From Methylobacterium aquaticum (GTDB lineage Bacteria > Pseudomonadota > Alphaproteobacteria > Rhizobiales > Beijerinckiaceae), in NCBI RefSeq assembly GCF_001043915.1, contig NZ_LABX01000065.1, forward strand, positions 38,968 to 102,967: a stretch of DNA of 64,000 bases, read 5' to 3'. Numbering within the stretch: the first letter of the stretch is position 1; every line of letters begins with the position of its first letter. Shown piece after piece: positions 34,499 through 41,947 of this stretch. The translations under genes and the position numbers were made by a program. Below the pieces are notes generated by a model that ran no database searches, had not been told where the DNA came from, and worked only from the letters and a program-made list of their open reading frames with translations.

Positions 34499-35187
34499 TG
34501 CCGAGCTTCGACCTGCGGACCTCAGCCCTGCGCGAGCTGAACCGGGCCCTGCACGCCCTGCCGCCCGACACCAACGAGACGCACTGGACCATCGCCAACC
34601 CGGACGGCCGGCACGCGATCGCGGTCGGGCTCGACGCACCCGTCAGCGTCGAGATCGACGGCCATGTCGGCTATTACTGTGCCGGCATGAACAAGCGGGC
34701 GAGCGTCGTGGTCAACGGCAATGCCGGCGTCGGCGTCGCCGAGAACATGATCTCGGGCTTCGTCCATGTGCGCGGCGATGCCAGCCAGGCGGCCGGCGCC
34801 ACCGCCCATGGCGGCCTGCTCCTCATCGACGGCAATGCGGGCGCCCGCTGCGGCATCTCGATGAAGGGCGTCGACATCCTGGTGAAGGGCTCGATCGGCC
34901 ACATGTCGGCCTTCATGGCCCAGGCCGGCACGCTGACCGTCCTGGGGGATGCCGGCGAGGCGCTCGGCGACTCGCTCTACGAGGCCCGGCTCTACGTCCG
35001 CGGCACGGTGAAGAGCCTCGGCGCCGACTGCGTCGAGAAGGAGATGCGGGACGAGCATCGCGCCGAGCTGTTTGCCCGGCTCAAGCAGGCAGGGCTGGCC
35101 GGCGAGGTCGATCCGGGCGAGTTCCGCCGCTACGGCTCCGCCCGCTCGCTCTACCACTTCCACGTCGACAACGCCGGAGCCTATTGA
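34498..35187 (+). CDS. mgsB: N-methylglutamate synthase subunit B (GXGXG domain)
   Basis: The 229-aa protein is a stand-alone GltB C-terminal beta-helix domain: repeated G-x-x-G units such as NGNAGVGVAENMISGFVHVRG, GGLLLIDGNAGARCGISMKG and LTVLGDAGEALGDSLYEA. In glutamate synthases this domain is structural. It starts within the mgsA stop (TGATG) and its stop overlaps the mgsC start (TGATG), so the three subunits should be made in equal amounts. Confidence 0.88.
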   Translation: MPSFDLRTSALRELNRALHALPPDTNETHWTIANPDGRHAIAVGLDAPVSVEIDGHVGYYCAGMNKRASVVVNGNAGVGVAENMISGFVHVRGDASQAAGATAHGGLLLIDGNAGARCGISMKGVDILVKGSIGHMSAFMAQAGTLTVLGDAGEALGDSLYEARLYVRGTVKSLGADCVEKEMRDEHRAELFARLKQAGLAGEVDPGEFRRYGSARSLYHFHVDNAGAY

Positions 35188-36521
35188 TGGCCGAGCATCC
35201 GCCCGCCCCCCGCACGGCCCCGCGCCTGTCGGCCACCTTCACCCCCGAGGTGATGGCGGAGATCCGCCGCGCCGCGGCGACCGGCATCTACGACATCCGC
35301 GGCGCCGGCGCGAAGCGCCCGCTGCCGCATTTCGACGACCTTCTGTTCCTCGGCGCCTCGATCAGCCGCTACCCTCTCGAAGGCTATCGCGAGCGCTGCG
35401 GCACCGAGGTGGTGCTGGGCGGCCGCTTTGCCGGCAAGCCGATCCACCTCAAGACCCCGGTGACGATCGCCGGGATGAGCTTCGGCTCGCTCTCGGCCAA
35501 TGCCAAGGAGGCGCTGGGGCGCGGCGCGACCCTCGCCGGCACCTCGACCACCACCGGCGACGGCGGCATGACGCCGGAGGAGCGGCGGCACTCGAAGACC
35601 CTGGTCTACCAGTACCTGCCCTCGCGCTACGGCATGAACCCGGATGACCTGCGCCGGGCCGACGCGATCGAGGTCGTGATCGGCCAGGGTGCCAAGCCGG
35701 GCGGGGGCGGCATGCTGCTCGGCCAGAAGATCACCGAGCGCGTCGCCGGCATGCGCTGCCTGCCCCCCGGCATCGACCAGCGTTCGGCCTGCCGCCACCC
35801 GGACTGGACCGGGCCCGACGACCTCGCGATCAAGATCGAGGAACTGCGCGAGATCACCGACTGGGAGAAGCCGGTCTACGTCAAGGTCGGCGCCTCGCGG
35901 CCCTATTACGACACCGCGCTCGCGGCGAAATCGGGCGCCGACGTGGTGGTGCTCGACGGGATGCAGGGCGGCACCGCGGCGACGCAGGACGTCTTCATCG
36001 AGCATGTCGGCATCCCGACGCTGGCGGCGATCCGCCCGGCCGTGCAGGCGCTCCAGGATCTGGGTCTCCACCGCACGGTGCAGCTCGTCGTCTCCGGCGG
36101 CATCCGCTCGGGCGCCGACGTCGCCAAGGCGCTGGCGCTCGGGGCGGATGCGGTCGCGATCGGCACCGCGGCGCTGATCGCGCTCGGCGACAACGATCCG
36201 CGCTGGCAATCCGAGTACGAGGCCCTAGGCACCACGGCCGGCGCCTATGACGACTGGCACGAGGGGAAGGATCCGGCCGGCATCACCACGCAGGATCCGG
36301 CCCTCGCCGCCCGCCTCGATCCGGAACTCGCCGGGCGGCGGCTCGCCAATTACCTCGCGGTGATGACGCTGGAGGCCCAGACCATCGCCCGGGCCTGCGG
36401 CAAGAGCCATCTGCACAATCTCGAACCGGAAGACCTCGTCGCCCTGACGATCGAGGCCGCCGCGATGGCGCAGGTGCCGCTCGCCGGAACCGGCTGGATC
36501 CCCGGCAAGGGCGGGGCCTGA
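35187..36521 (+). CDS. mgsC: N-methylglutamate synthase subunit C (FMN glutamate-synthase domain)
   Basis: The 444-aa protein is the FMN-binding (beta/alpha)8 glutamate-synthase domain: GMSFGSLSANAKEALGRGA, TTTGDGGM, VIGQGAKPGGGGMLLGQKI, VYVKVGASRPYYD, DGMQGGTAATQD, SGGIRSGADVAKALALGADAVAIGTAALIA. Here the 2-oxoglutarate imine is reduced, giving N-methylglutamate from methylamine. The usual 3Fe-4S Cys cluster of GltB is not obvious as a C-x5-C-x4-C run; Cys residues at the MRCLPPGIDQRSACRHP segment may replace it. Followed by gmaS 91 bp downstream. Confidence 0.9.
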   Translation: MAEHPPAPRTAPRLSATFTPEVMAEIRRAAATGIYDIRGAGAKRPLPHFDDLLFLGASISRYPLEGYRERCGTEVVLGGRFAGKPIHLKTPVTIAGMSFGSLSANAKEALGRGATLAGTSTTTGDGGMTPEERRHSKTLVYQYLPSRYGMNPDDLRRADAIEVVIGQGAKPGGGGMLLGQKITERVAGMRCLPPGIDQRSACRHPDWTGPDDLAIKIEELREITDWEKPVYVKVGASRPYYDTALAAKSGADVVVLDGMQGGTAATQDVFIEHVGIPTLAAIRPAVQALQDLGLHRTVQLVVSGGIRSGADVAKALALGADAVAIGTAALIALGDNDPRWQSEYEALGTTAGAYDDWHEGKDPAGITTQDPALAARLDPELAGRRLANYLAVMTLEAQTIARACGKSHLHNLEPEDLVALTIEAAAMAQVPLAGTGWIPGKGGA

Positions 36522-36612
36522 GCGGCGCCCTGCGCACCCATCCGAGCCGCGCCCCGGACGGGTGCGGCTCCCTCCCGCATCCGGCCCGTCCCTGCCAGAG
36601 GGGTTTTTCCCG

Positions 36613-37911
36613 ATGTCGCTCGACCTCGAGACCGCCGCCAAGGAGCGCGGCATCAAGTACTTCCTCGTCTCCTACACCGACCTGTTCGGCACCCAGCGCG
36701 CCAAGCTGGTGCCGGCCGCCGCGATCGGCGGCGCCTGCCGCAACGGCGCGGGCTTTGCCGGCTTCGCCACCTGGCTCGACATGAGCCCGGCCGATCCCGA
36801 CCTCCTGGCCGTCCCGGATCCCGACGGCCTGATTCAGCTGCCCTGGAAGCCGGAGGTGGGCTGGCTGCCGGCCGATCTCGTCATGGACGGCAAGCCCGTC
36901 GCGCAGGGCCCGCGCAACATCCTCAAGCGCCTGATCGCCGAGGCGGCCCGGGACGGGCTCCAGATGAAGAGCGGTGTCGAGTGCGAGTTCTTCCTCATCA
37001 CGCCGGACGGCTCGGCCCCGGCCGACACCGCCGACAGGCAGATGAAGCCCTGCTACGACCAGTCGGCCCTGATGCGGCGCTACGACGTGATCGCCGAGAT
37101 TTGCGACGCGATGCTGGCACTGGGATGGAAGCCGTACCAGAACGACCACGAGGATGCGAACGGCCAGTTCGAGATGAACTGGGACTACGACGACGCCCTG
37201 GTCACGGCCGACCGCCACGCCTTCTTCAAGTACATGACCCGCTCGATTGCCGAGCGGCACGGCCTGCGGGCGACCTTCATGCCCAAGCCGTTCATGGACC
37301 TGACCGGCTCGGGCTGCCACGCCCATGTCTCGCTGTGGCGTGACGGGGAGAACGTCTTCGCCGACCGGAGCGACCCGGTCGGCCTGTCGCAGGCGGGCCA
37401 CCACTTCATCGGCGGCCTGATCCACTCCGCCGACGCACTCGCGGCGATCACCAATCCTTGCGTGAACTCCTACAAGCGCATCAACGCGCCGCGCACCACC
37501 TCCGGCGCGACCTGGGCGCCCAACACCGTGACCTATGCGGGCAACAACCGCACCCACATGATCCGCATTCCCGATGGCGGCCGCTTCGAGTTCCGCCTCG
37601 CCGACGGGGCGGCCAACCCATACCTGCTTCAGGCCGCGATCCTGGCCGCGGGCCTCGACGGCCTGCGCCACCGCCGCGACCCCGGCCCGCGGCTCGACAT
37701 CAACATGTATACGGACGGCCACCGGGTGGAGGGCGTGAAGCGCCTGCCGCTCAACATGCTGGACGCGATGCGGGCGCTCAAGGCCAGCCCCGTCCTGAAC
37801 GAGGCGCTCGGCGCCTTCGTTCCGAGCTACCTCACGCTCAAGCACGAGGAATGGAACGCCTATTGCCGCCACCTGACCCAATGGGAGCGGGACACGACTC
37901 TGGATTGTTAG
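36613..37911 (+). CDS. gmaS: Gamma-glutamylmethylamide synthetase (glutamine-synthetase family)
   Basis: The 432-aa enzyme belongs to the type III glutamine-synthetase family and would ligate methylamine to glutamate with ATP. Motifs: VECEFFLITPDG (metal Glu), NDHEDANGQFEMNW, GSGCHAHVSLW (ATP/metal loop), NPCVNSYKRINAP (glutamate-binding), RTHMIRIPDGGRFEFRLADGAANPYL (metal Glu, Arg). The length and the HEDANGQFE sequence fit GmaS and GlnT rather than housekeeping GlnA. ATG 36613 follows GAGGGG by ~9 nt. Its TAG stop is the first three bases of an 88-bp repeat. Context with mgsABC and mgdABCD supports GmaS. Confidence 0.9.
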   Translation: MSLDLETAAKERGIKYFLVSYTDLFGTQRAKLVPAAAIGGACRNGAGFAGFATWLDMSPADPDLLAVPDPDGLIQLPWKPEVGWLPADLVMDGKPVAQGPRNILKRLIAEAARDGLQMKSGVECEFFLITPDGSAPADTADRQMKPCYDQSALMRRYDVIAEICDAMLALGWKPYQNDHEDANGQFEMNWDYDDALVTADRHAFFKYMTRSIAERHGLRATFMPKPFMDLTGSGCHAHVSLWRDGENVFADRSDPVGLSQAGHHFIGGLIHSADALAAITNPCVNSYKRINAPRTTSGATWAPNTVTYAGNNRTHMIRIPDGGRFEFRLADGAANPYLLQAAILAAGLDGLRHRRDPGPRLDINMYTDGHRVEGVKRLPLNMLDAMRALKASPVLNEALGAFVPSYLTLKHEEWNAYCRHLTQWERDTTLDC

Positions 37912-37996
37912 AGCATTCTCCGACGACGTGGATACCGGTTCGTCGTAGAAAATACGGCAAAATCAAACAGCGAGAGAAGCTTCGCGATTGCAACGC
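37909..37996 (+). repeat. 88-bp inverted repeat, family C, left arm
   Basis: Reads TAGAGCATTCTCCGACGACG... to ...GCGATTGCAACGC. About 80 of 88 positions match the reverse complement of 45,862-45,949 by eye. It contains the CGACGA...TCGTCG stem shared with the other copies. It begins with the gmaS stop codon. Confidence 0.85.
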
Positions 37997-38049
37997 CACA
38001 CTACACGACAGTGATCAATGCCAAGCTTGTACGGTCAAGGCAGCGGGTC

Positions 38050-39176
38050 TGGTTGTGTCGGGGGCGATGCCGTAGCGCTGGCCCCGGATCGGGAAGTTGG
38101 ACTCGATCAGCTCGACCGGTACGTTGGCCTGGTTGGCGCCCATATGCGGCCCCCCTCCTGGCCGTCATGGCCCTGCGCCGCGCCCCAGCAGCCCATGAGC
38201 GTCTCGGAGAACACGAACGGGCGCCCGTCGTGCCGGCCGCCGATCGCCGGCACCGAGGCGCCGCCCGGGCCGTCCGCGGTGACGCGGTCGGGCAGGACGG
38301 GTGCGAGCGCCGCGATCACGCCGTCGATGATGCGGTAGGCGGTGATGCCCGGCGCGCCGGTCGGGGCCGGGTGGACGGAATTCACCACCGTGCCGAGGGG
38401 CGCGGTGACCGTGACCGCCCGGGTGAAGCCGTGGCAGTTCGGAGCCGATGACGGAGCGGAGCGCCGTGTAGACCCCGCCTTGGTGAAGGGCAAGGGCGTG
38501 TTCACCCTGCCCTCGACCTGACGGGAGGTGCCCTCCCAGTCGATCGCGATCGCGTCGCCCGCCACCGTCAGGCGACCTCGAACACGATCGGCTCCGGGTT
38601 CTCGCCGAGGCCGTCGATCTGGTCGGTGAAGCGATAGGTGCCGTCCGGGATTTCGCGGATCTCGGCCCGGATCAGGCGCTCGGTGTCGTCGTGCAGCTCC
38701 TCCGCATCGCCGATACCGGCGGTCCCGGGCGTCGGCGCGGCGGCCACGCGCTCCTGCGCGAGTACGAGTTTCTGGGCGAGAGCGGCGTCCTCACCCTGCG
38801 CTCCGACACGCGCGACGTCCCGCCTCACGGCCTCGACGGCGGCGAGCCGGGATGCGGCCCGACGAACCTCGTCCTGTCGGGCGGGACGACGCGGACCCTC
38901 CCGGTGCTGGTCACGCAGCCCGTCCGCCTGCGCCGGGGCGACCTCTTCCGGCACGTCACGCCCTCCGGCGGCGGCTGGGGCGATCCCCTGACCCGCGATC
39001 CCGCCGACGTGCTCCGGGGCGTCGTCGAGGAGAAGGTCACGCCGGCCATGGCGTGGGAGCGCTATGGCGTGGTGATTGCGGAGGAGCCGCGTCCGCGCGT
39101 CGACGCTTCGGCGACGGCGGCGCTGCGCCGGGAGAGGCTTGCGATTGGCGCCGGTTCCGCCCCCCGGGGATCGTAG
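38050..39176 (+). pseudogene. Decayed N-methylhydantoinase B (hyuB) with internal inversion
   Basis: The + strand 38,700-39,176 encodes a HyuB C-terminal part (GRRRGGHALLREYEFLGESGVLTLRSD, GGGWGDPLTRDPADVLRGVV, AWERYGVVIAEE). The - strand of 38,065-38,703 encodes the preceding middle part (LIRAEIREIPDGTYRFTDQIDG, then VAGDAIAIDWEGTSRQVEGRVN, ...GRPFVFSETLMG, then NQANVPVELIESNFPIRGQRYG) with frameshifts near 38,567 and 38,135. Re-inverting the segment between GGCGATGC (38,063-38,070) and GCATCGCC (38,704-38,711) joins ...RGQRYG to IADTGGPGRRRGG in frame. The N-terminal half is missing. It is non-functional; the gene is distinct from the acetone carboxylase subunits. Confidence 0.82.
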
Positions 39177-39213
39177 CCGGGCTTCTATGGTTGCAGGATG
39201 TCATAGTTGATTT

Positions 39214-39247
39214 TTGACCAACGGTCGTTGTCGGCGACCGTTGGTCT
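39214..39247. repeat. Family A hairpin fragment
   Basis: ACCAACGGTCG and CGACCGTTGGT form an 11-bp perfect stem around a short TTGTCGG loop, like the start of family A repeats elsewhere. It lies between the hyuB remnant and the regulator's stop; as both converge, it may also terminate transcription. Confidence 0.55.
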
Positions 39248-39314
39248 CATGCGAAATCCGAGTGATTGTTTCAGGCAATCCTGTCGGACCGCCTGAAGCA
39301 ATGCGGATGTCGTC

Positions 39315-40289
39315 TCACCCCTCGTCGACCGGCATGGTCCGGCCGGTTCCGGTCCCCGCACGCTCCGCCCGGGGCGCGTGCCCGAAGCGGGCCTTGTAGG
39401 CGCGCGAGAAGTGGCTCGCGCTCGTGAACCCGCACAGATCCGCGACCTCCAGCACCGAGCGGCGGGATTGCCGGAGCAGGAGCCGGGCCCGGTCCAGGCG
39501 GACGTCCTGCGAGAGCGCCCCGATCGTGGTGCCGAGCGCCTCGGCGAACAGCCGCTCCAGCGTGCGCAGGGTGGTGCCCGCCGCGGCGGCGAGTTCCTGG
39601 CGCGTCGGCGGCGAGGACAGGCGCCGCTCGATCTCCGCGAGCGCCCGCAGCAGCCGGACGTCGTCGACCCGGTAGCGCTCGGCGAGGCTCGCGCGCTGCG
39701 CCTCGGCGCCGCCCCGGATCTCGGTGTGCAGGTACCAGTCGCTCACCGCCGTCGCCAGTTCGGCTCCGTGATGCCGCTCGATGAGCGCGTGCATCATGTC
39801 GAGGGCGGCGACGCCGCCGGCGCAGGTCAGCCGGTCGCGATCCAGCACGAAGCGCCCATGCTCGACCGCGATCTCCGGAAAATCCTCCCGGAAGGCCGGG
39901 ACGTGCTCCCAGTGGATGGTGCAGCGCCGTCCCGCCAGCAGGCCGGCCCGCGCCAGGACGTAGGCGCCCCCCGAGACGCCGCCGATCAGCATCCCGCCGC
40001 GCGCCAGCCGGCGCAGCCAGCGGAAGGTCGGGGCATCGGCGAAGTGCGCCGGATTGCCGGCGGCGCAGACGAACAGGGCGTCCACATCCACCGCATCGCC
40101 CACCTCGGCTTCGGCCAGGATCGCCGCGCCGTTCGAGGCAGTGGCCGTCCGCCCGGAGACCGCGACATGGCTCCAGGCATAGAGGTCGCGGCCCGACAGC
40201 TGGTTGGCCCCGCGCAGGGGCTCGACCGCCGAGGCGTAGGAGAGGAGCGAGAAGCCCGGCAGCAGCAGGAAGCCGATCCGGAAGGTCAC
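39315..40289 (-). CDS. GlxA-family AraC-type regulator (DJ-1/PfpI + AraC HTH)
   Basis: The 324-aa protein has an N-terminal DJ-1/PfpI-like sensor (RIGFLLLPGFSLLSYASAVEPLRGAN; GGVSGGAYVLARAGLL; CAGGVAALDMMHALIE) and a C-terminal pair of AraC HTHs (~225-305; ATFRTLERLFAEALG-like TTLRTLERLF, VADLCGFTSASHFSRAYKARFG). The nucleophile-elbow Cys of active PfpI proteins is replaced (GGVSGG). Relatives GbdR/CdhR/SouR regulate glycine-betaine, carnitine and sarcosine catabolism. Start is GTG 40289. It is divergent from mgdA, and two 21-bp-spaced direct repeats sit between them, so mgdABCD is its probable target. Confidence 0.87.
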   Translation of the reverse strand: MTFRIGFLLLPGFSLLSYASAVEPLRGANQLSGRDLYAWSHVAVSGRTATASNGAAILAEAEVGDAVDVDALFVCAAGNPAHFADAPTFRWLRRLARGGMLIGGVSGGAYVLARAGLLAGRRCTIHWEHVPAFREDFPEIAVEHGRFVLDRDRLTCAGGVAALDMMHALIERHHGAELATAVSDWYLHTEIRGGAEAQRASLAERYRVDDVRLLRALAEIERRLSSPPTRQELAAAAGTTLRTLERLFAEALGTTIGALSQDVRLDRARLLLRQSRRSVLEVADLCGFTSASHFSRAYKARFGHAPRAERAGTGTGRTMPVDEG

Positions 40290-40310
40290 TGTCTCTCGCC
40301 CTTGCTGTCG

Positions 40311-40341
40311 CCCTCGGTCAAATCACAGCCGCCCTCGGTCA
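40311..40341. promoter_or_regulatory. Direct repeats for AraC-type regulator
   Basis: CCCTCGGTCA occurs at 40,311-40,320 and again at 40,332-40,341, exactly 21 bp apart (two helical turns), ~60-90 bp before mgdA. Same-face direct repeats are the normal binding pattern of AraC-family activators. Confidence 0.6.
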
Positions 40342-40402
40342 CGTATGACCGGTCCGTGACTGCTATGCCAGTCTCGTTCCGTCGCCCGGAGTTCCCGTGC
40401 CC

Positions 40403-41653
40403 ATGCGCTTCTCGGTCCTGTCGCTCGCCCGCGAGGCCCTGACCGGGCATCGTGGCTGGACACCGACCTGGCGCGATGCCGCGCCGCGCGACGCCTACGA
40501 CGTCGTCATCATCGGCGGCGGCGGCCACGGGCTCGCGACCGCCTACTACCTCGCCAAGGAATTCGGCATCCGCAACGTCGCCGTTCTTGAGAAGGGCTGG
40601 ATCGGCGGCGGCAATGTCGGTCGTAATACGACGATCATCCGGTCGAATTACCTGCTGCCGGGCAACGAGCCGTTCTATGAGCAGGCGATGAAGCTCTGGG
40701 AGGGCCTGGAGCAGGACTTCAACTACAACGCGATGGTGAGCCAGCGCGGCGTGCTCAACCTGTACCACTCGGACGCGCAGCGCGACGCCTATGCGCGGCG
40801 CGGCAACGCGATGCGCCTGAACGGCGTCGATTCCGAGCTGCTCGACCGCGACGGCGTGCGGGCCATGGCGCCGTTCCTCACCTTCGACGATGCGCGGTTC
40901 CCGATTCAGGGCGGGTTGCTCCAGCGGCGCGGCGGCACCGCCCGCCACGACGCGGTGGCCTGGGGCTACGCCCGCGGCGCGTCGGATCGCGGCGTCGACA
41001 TCGTCCAGCACTGCGAGGTCACCGGCTTCCTGCGCGAGGCCGGCCGGGTTGTGGGGGTGGAGACGACGCGCGGCACGATCCGCGCCGGCAAGATCGGCAT
41101 GGCGGTGGCCGGCCATTCCTCGCGGGTCGCCGGGATGGCGGGCCTGCGCCTGCCGATCGAGAGCCACGTGCTCCAGGCTTTCGTCTCCGAGGGGATCAAG
41201 CCGCTCATTCCGGGCGTCATCACCTTCGGGGCGGGACACTTCTACATCTCGCAATCCGACAAGGGCGGGCTCGTCTTCGGCGGCGACATCGACGGCTACA
41301 ATTCCTACGCCCAGCGCGGCAACCTCGCGGTGGTCGAGGACGTGTGCGAGGGCGGGATGGCGCTGATGCCGATGATCGGCCGCCTGCGCCTGCTGCGCTC
41401 CTGGGGCGGCATCATGGACATGTCGATGGACGGCTCGCCGATCATCGACCGCACGCCGGTGGACGGGCTCTACCTCAATGCGGGCTGGTGCTACGGCGGC
41501 TTCAAGGCGACGCCGGCTTCAGGGTTCTGCTTCGCGCATCTCCTGGCCCGCGACGAGCCCCACCCGGTCGCCGCAGCCTTCCGGCTCGACCGCTTCGCCA
41601 GCGGCCACCTCATCGACGAGAAGGGCGCGGGCGCCCAGCCAAACCTGCATTGA
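40403..41653 (+). CDS. mgdA: N-methylglutamate dehydrogenase subunit A (SoxB-like flavoprotein)
   Basis: The 416-aa protein is homologous to heterotetrameric sarcosine oxidase beta: N-terminal MRFSVLSLAREALTGHRGW, FAD motif VVIIGGGGHGLATAYYLAKEFG, LEKGWIGGGNVGRNTTIIRSNY, and C-terminal GWCYGGFKATPASGFCFAHLLA. It holds the amine-oxidising FAD and the covalent FMN site region. ATG 40403 is chosen by comparison with SoxB starts over a GTG two codons upstream. First gene of mgdABCD. It oxidises N-methylglutamate to glutamate with transfer of the methyl group to folate; sarcosine as substrate cannot be excluded by sequence alone. Confidence 0.88.
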   Translation: MRFSVLSLAREALTGHRGWTPTWRDAAPRDAYDVVIIGGGGHGLATAYYLAKEFGIRNVAVLEKGWIGGGNVGRNTTIIRSNYLLPGNEPFYEQAMKLWEGLEQDFNYNAMVSQRGVLNLYHSDAQRDAYARRGNAMRLNGVDSELLDRDGVRAMAPFLTFDDARFPIQGGLLQRRGGTARHDAVAWGYARGASDRGVDIVQHCEVTGFLREAGRVVGVETTRGTIRAGKIGMAVAGHSSRVAGMAGLRLPIESHVLQAFVSEGIKPLIPGVITFGAGHFYISQSDKGGLVFGGDIDGYNSYAQRGNLAVVEDVCEGGMALMPMIGRLRLLRSWGGIMDMSMDGSPIIDRTPVDGLYLNAGWCYGGFKATPASGFCFAHLLARDEPHPVAAAFRLDRFASGHLIDEKGAGAQPNLH

Positions 41654-41665
41654 GGCCCGACGCGC

Positions 41666-41947
41666 ATGCGGATCACCTGCCCCTATTGCGGCCCGCGCGA
41701 CGTGGCCGAGTTCACCTATCTGGGCGACGGCACGCTGCGGCGGCCCGACCCCGCTGCGCCTGGCGCCGCCGCGGCGTTCCACGACTACGTCTACCTGCGC
41801 GACAACCCGGCCGGGCGCCATACCGAGCTTTGGTACCATGCGGGCGGCTGCCGCTCCTGGCTGCGCGCCGTGCGCGACACCCGCACCCACGCCTTCGAGA
41901 GCGTCGCCCTCGCCACGGATTCCGTCCCGTCGGAGCAGGCACAATGA
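41666..41947 (+). CDS. mgdB: N-methylglutamate dehydrogenase subunit B (SoxD-like)
   Basis: The 93-aa protein matches sarcosine oxidase delta: Zn-binding Cys5-x2-Cys8 (CPYCG), then His58 and Cys62 (WYHAGGCRSW), with the FTYLGDG and HDYVYLRDNPAGRHTELW segments. Its stop overlaps the mgdC start (ATGA). Confidence 0.9.
   Translation: MRITCPYCGPRDVAEFTYLGDGTLRRPDPAAPGAAAAFHDYVYLRDNPAGRHTELWYHAGGCRSWLRAVRDTRTHAFESVALATDSVPSEQAQ

Noticed and set aside
38050..39176. hyuB remnant as a second acetone carboxylase alpha gene
   Set aside because: Its motifs (IPDGTYRF, GRRRGG, GGGWGDPL) follow N-methylhydantoinase B rather than AcxB.
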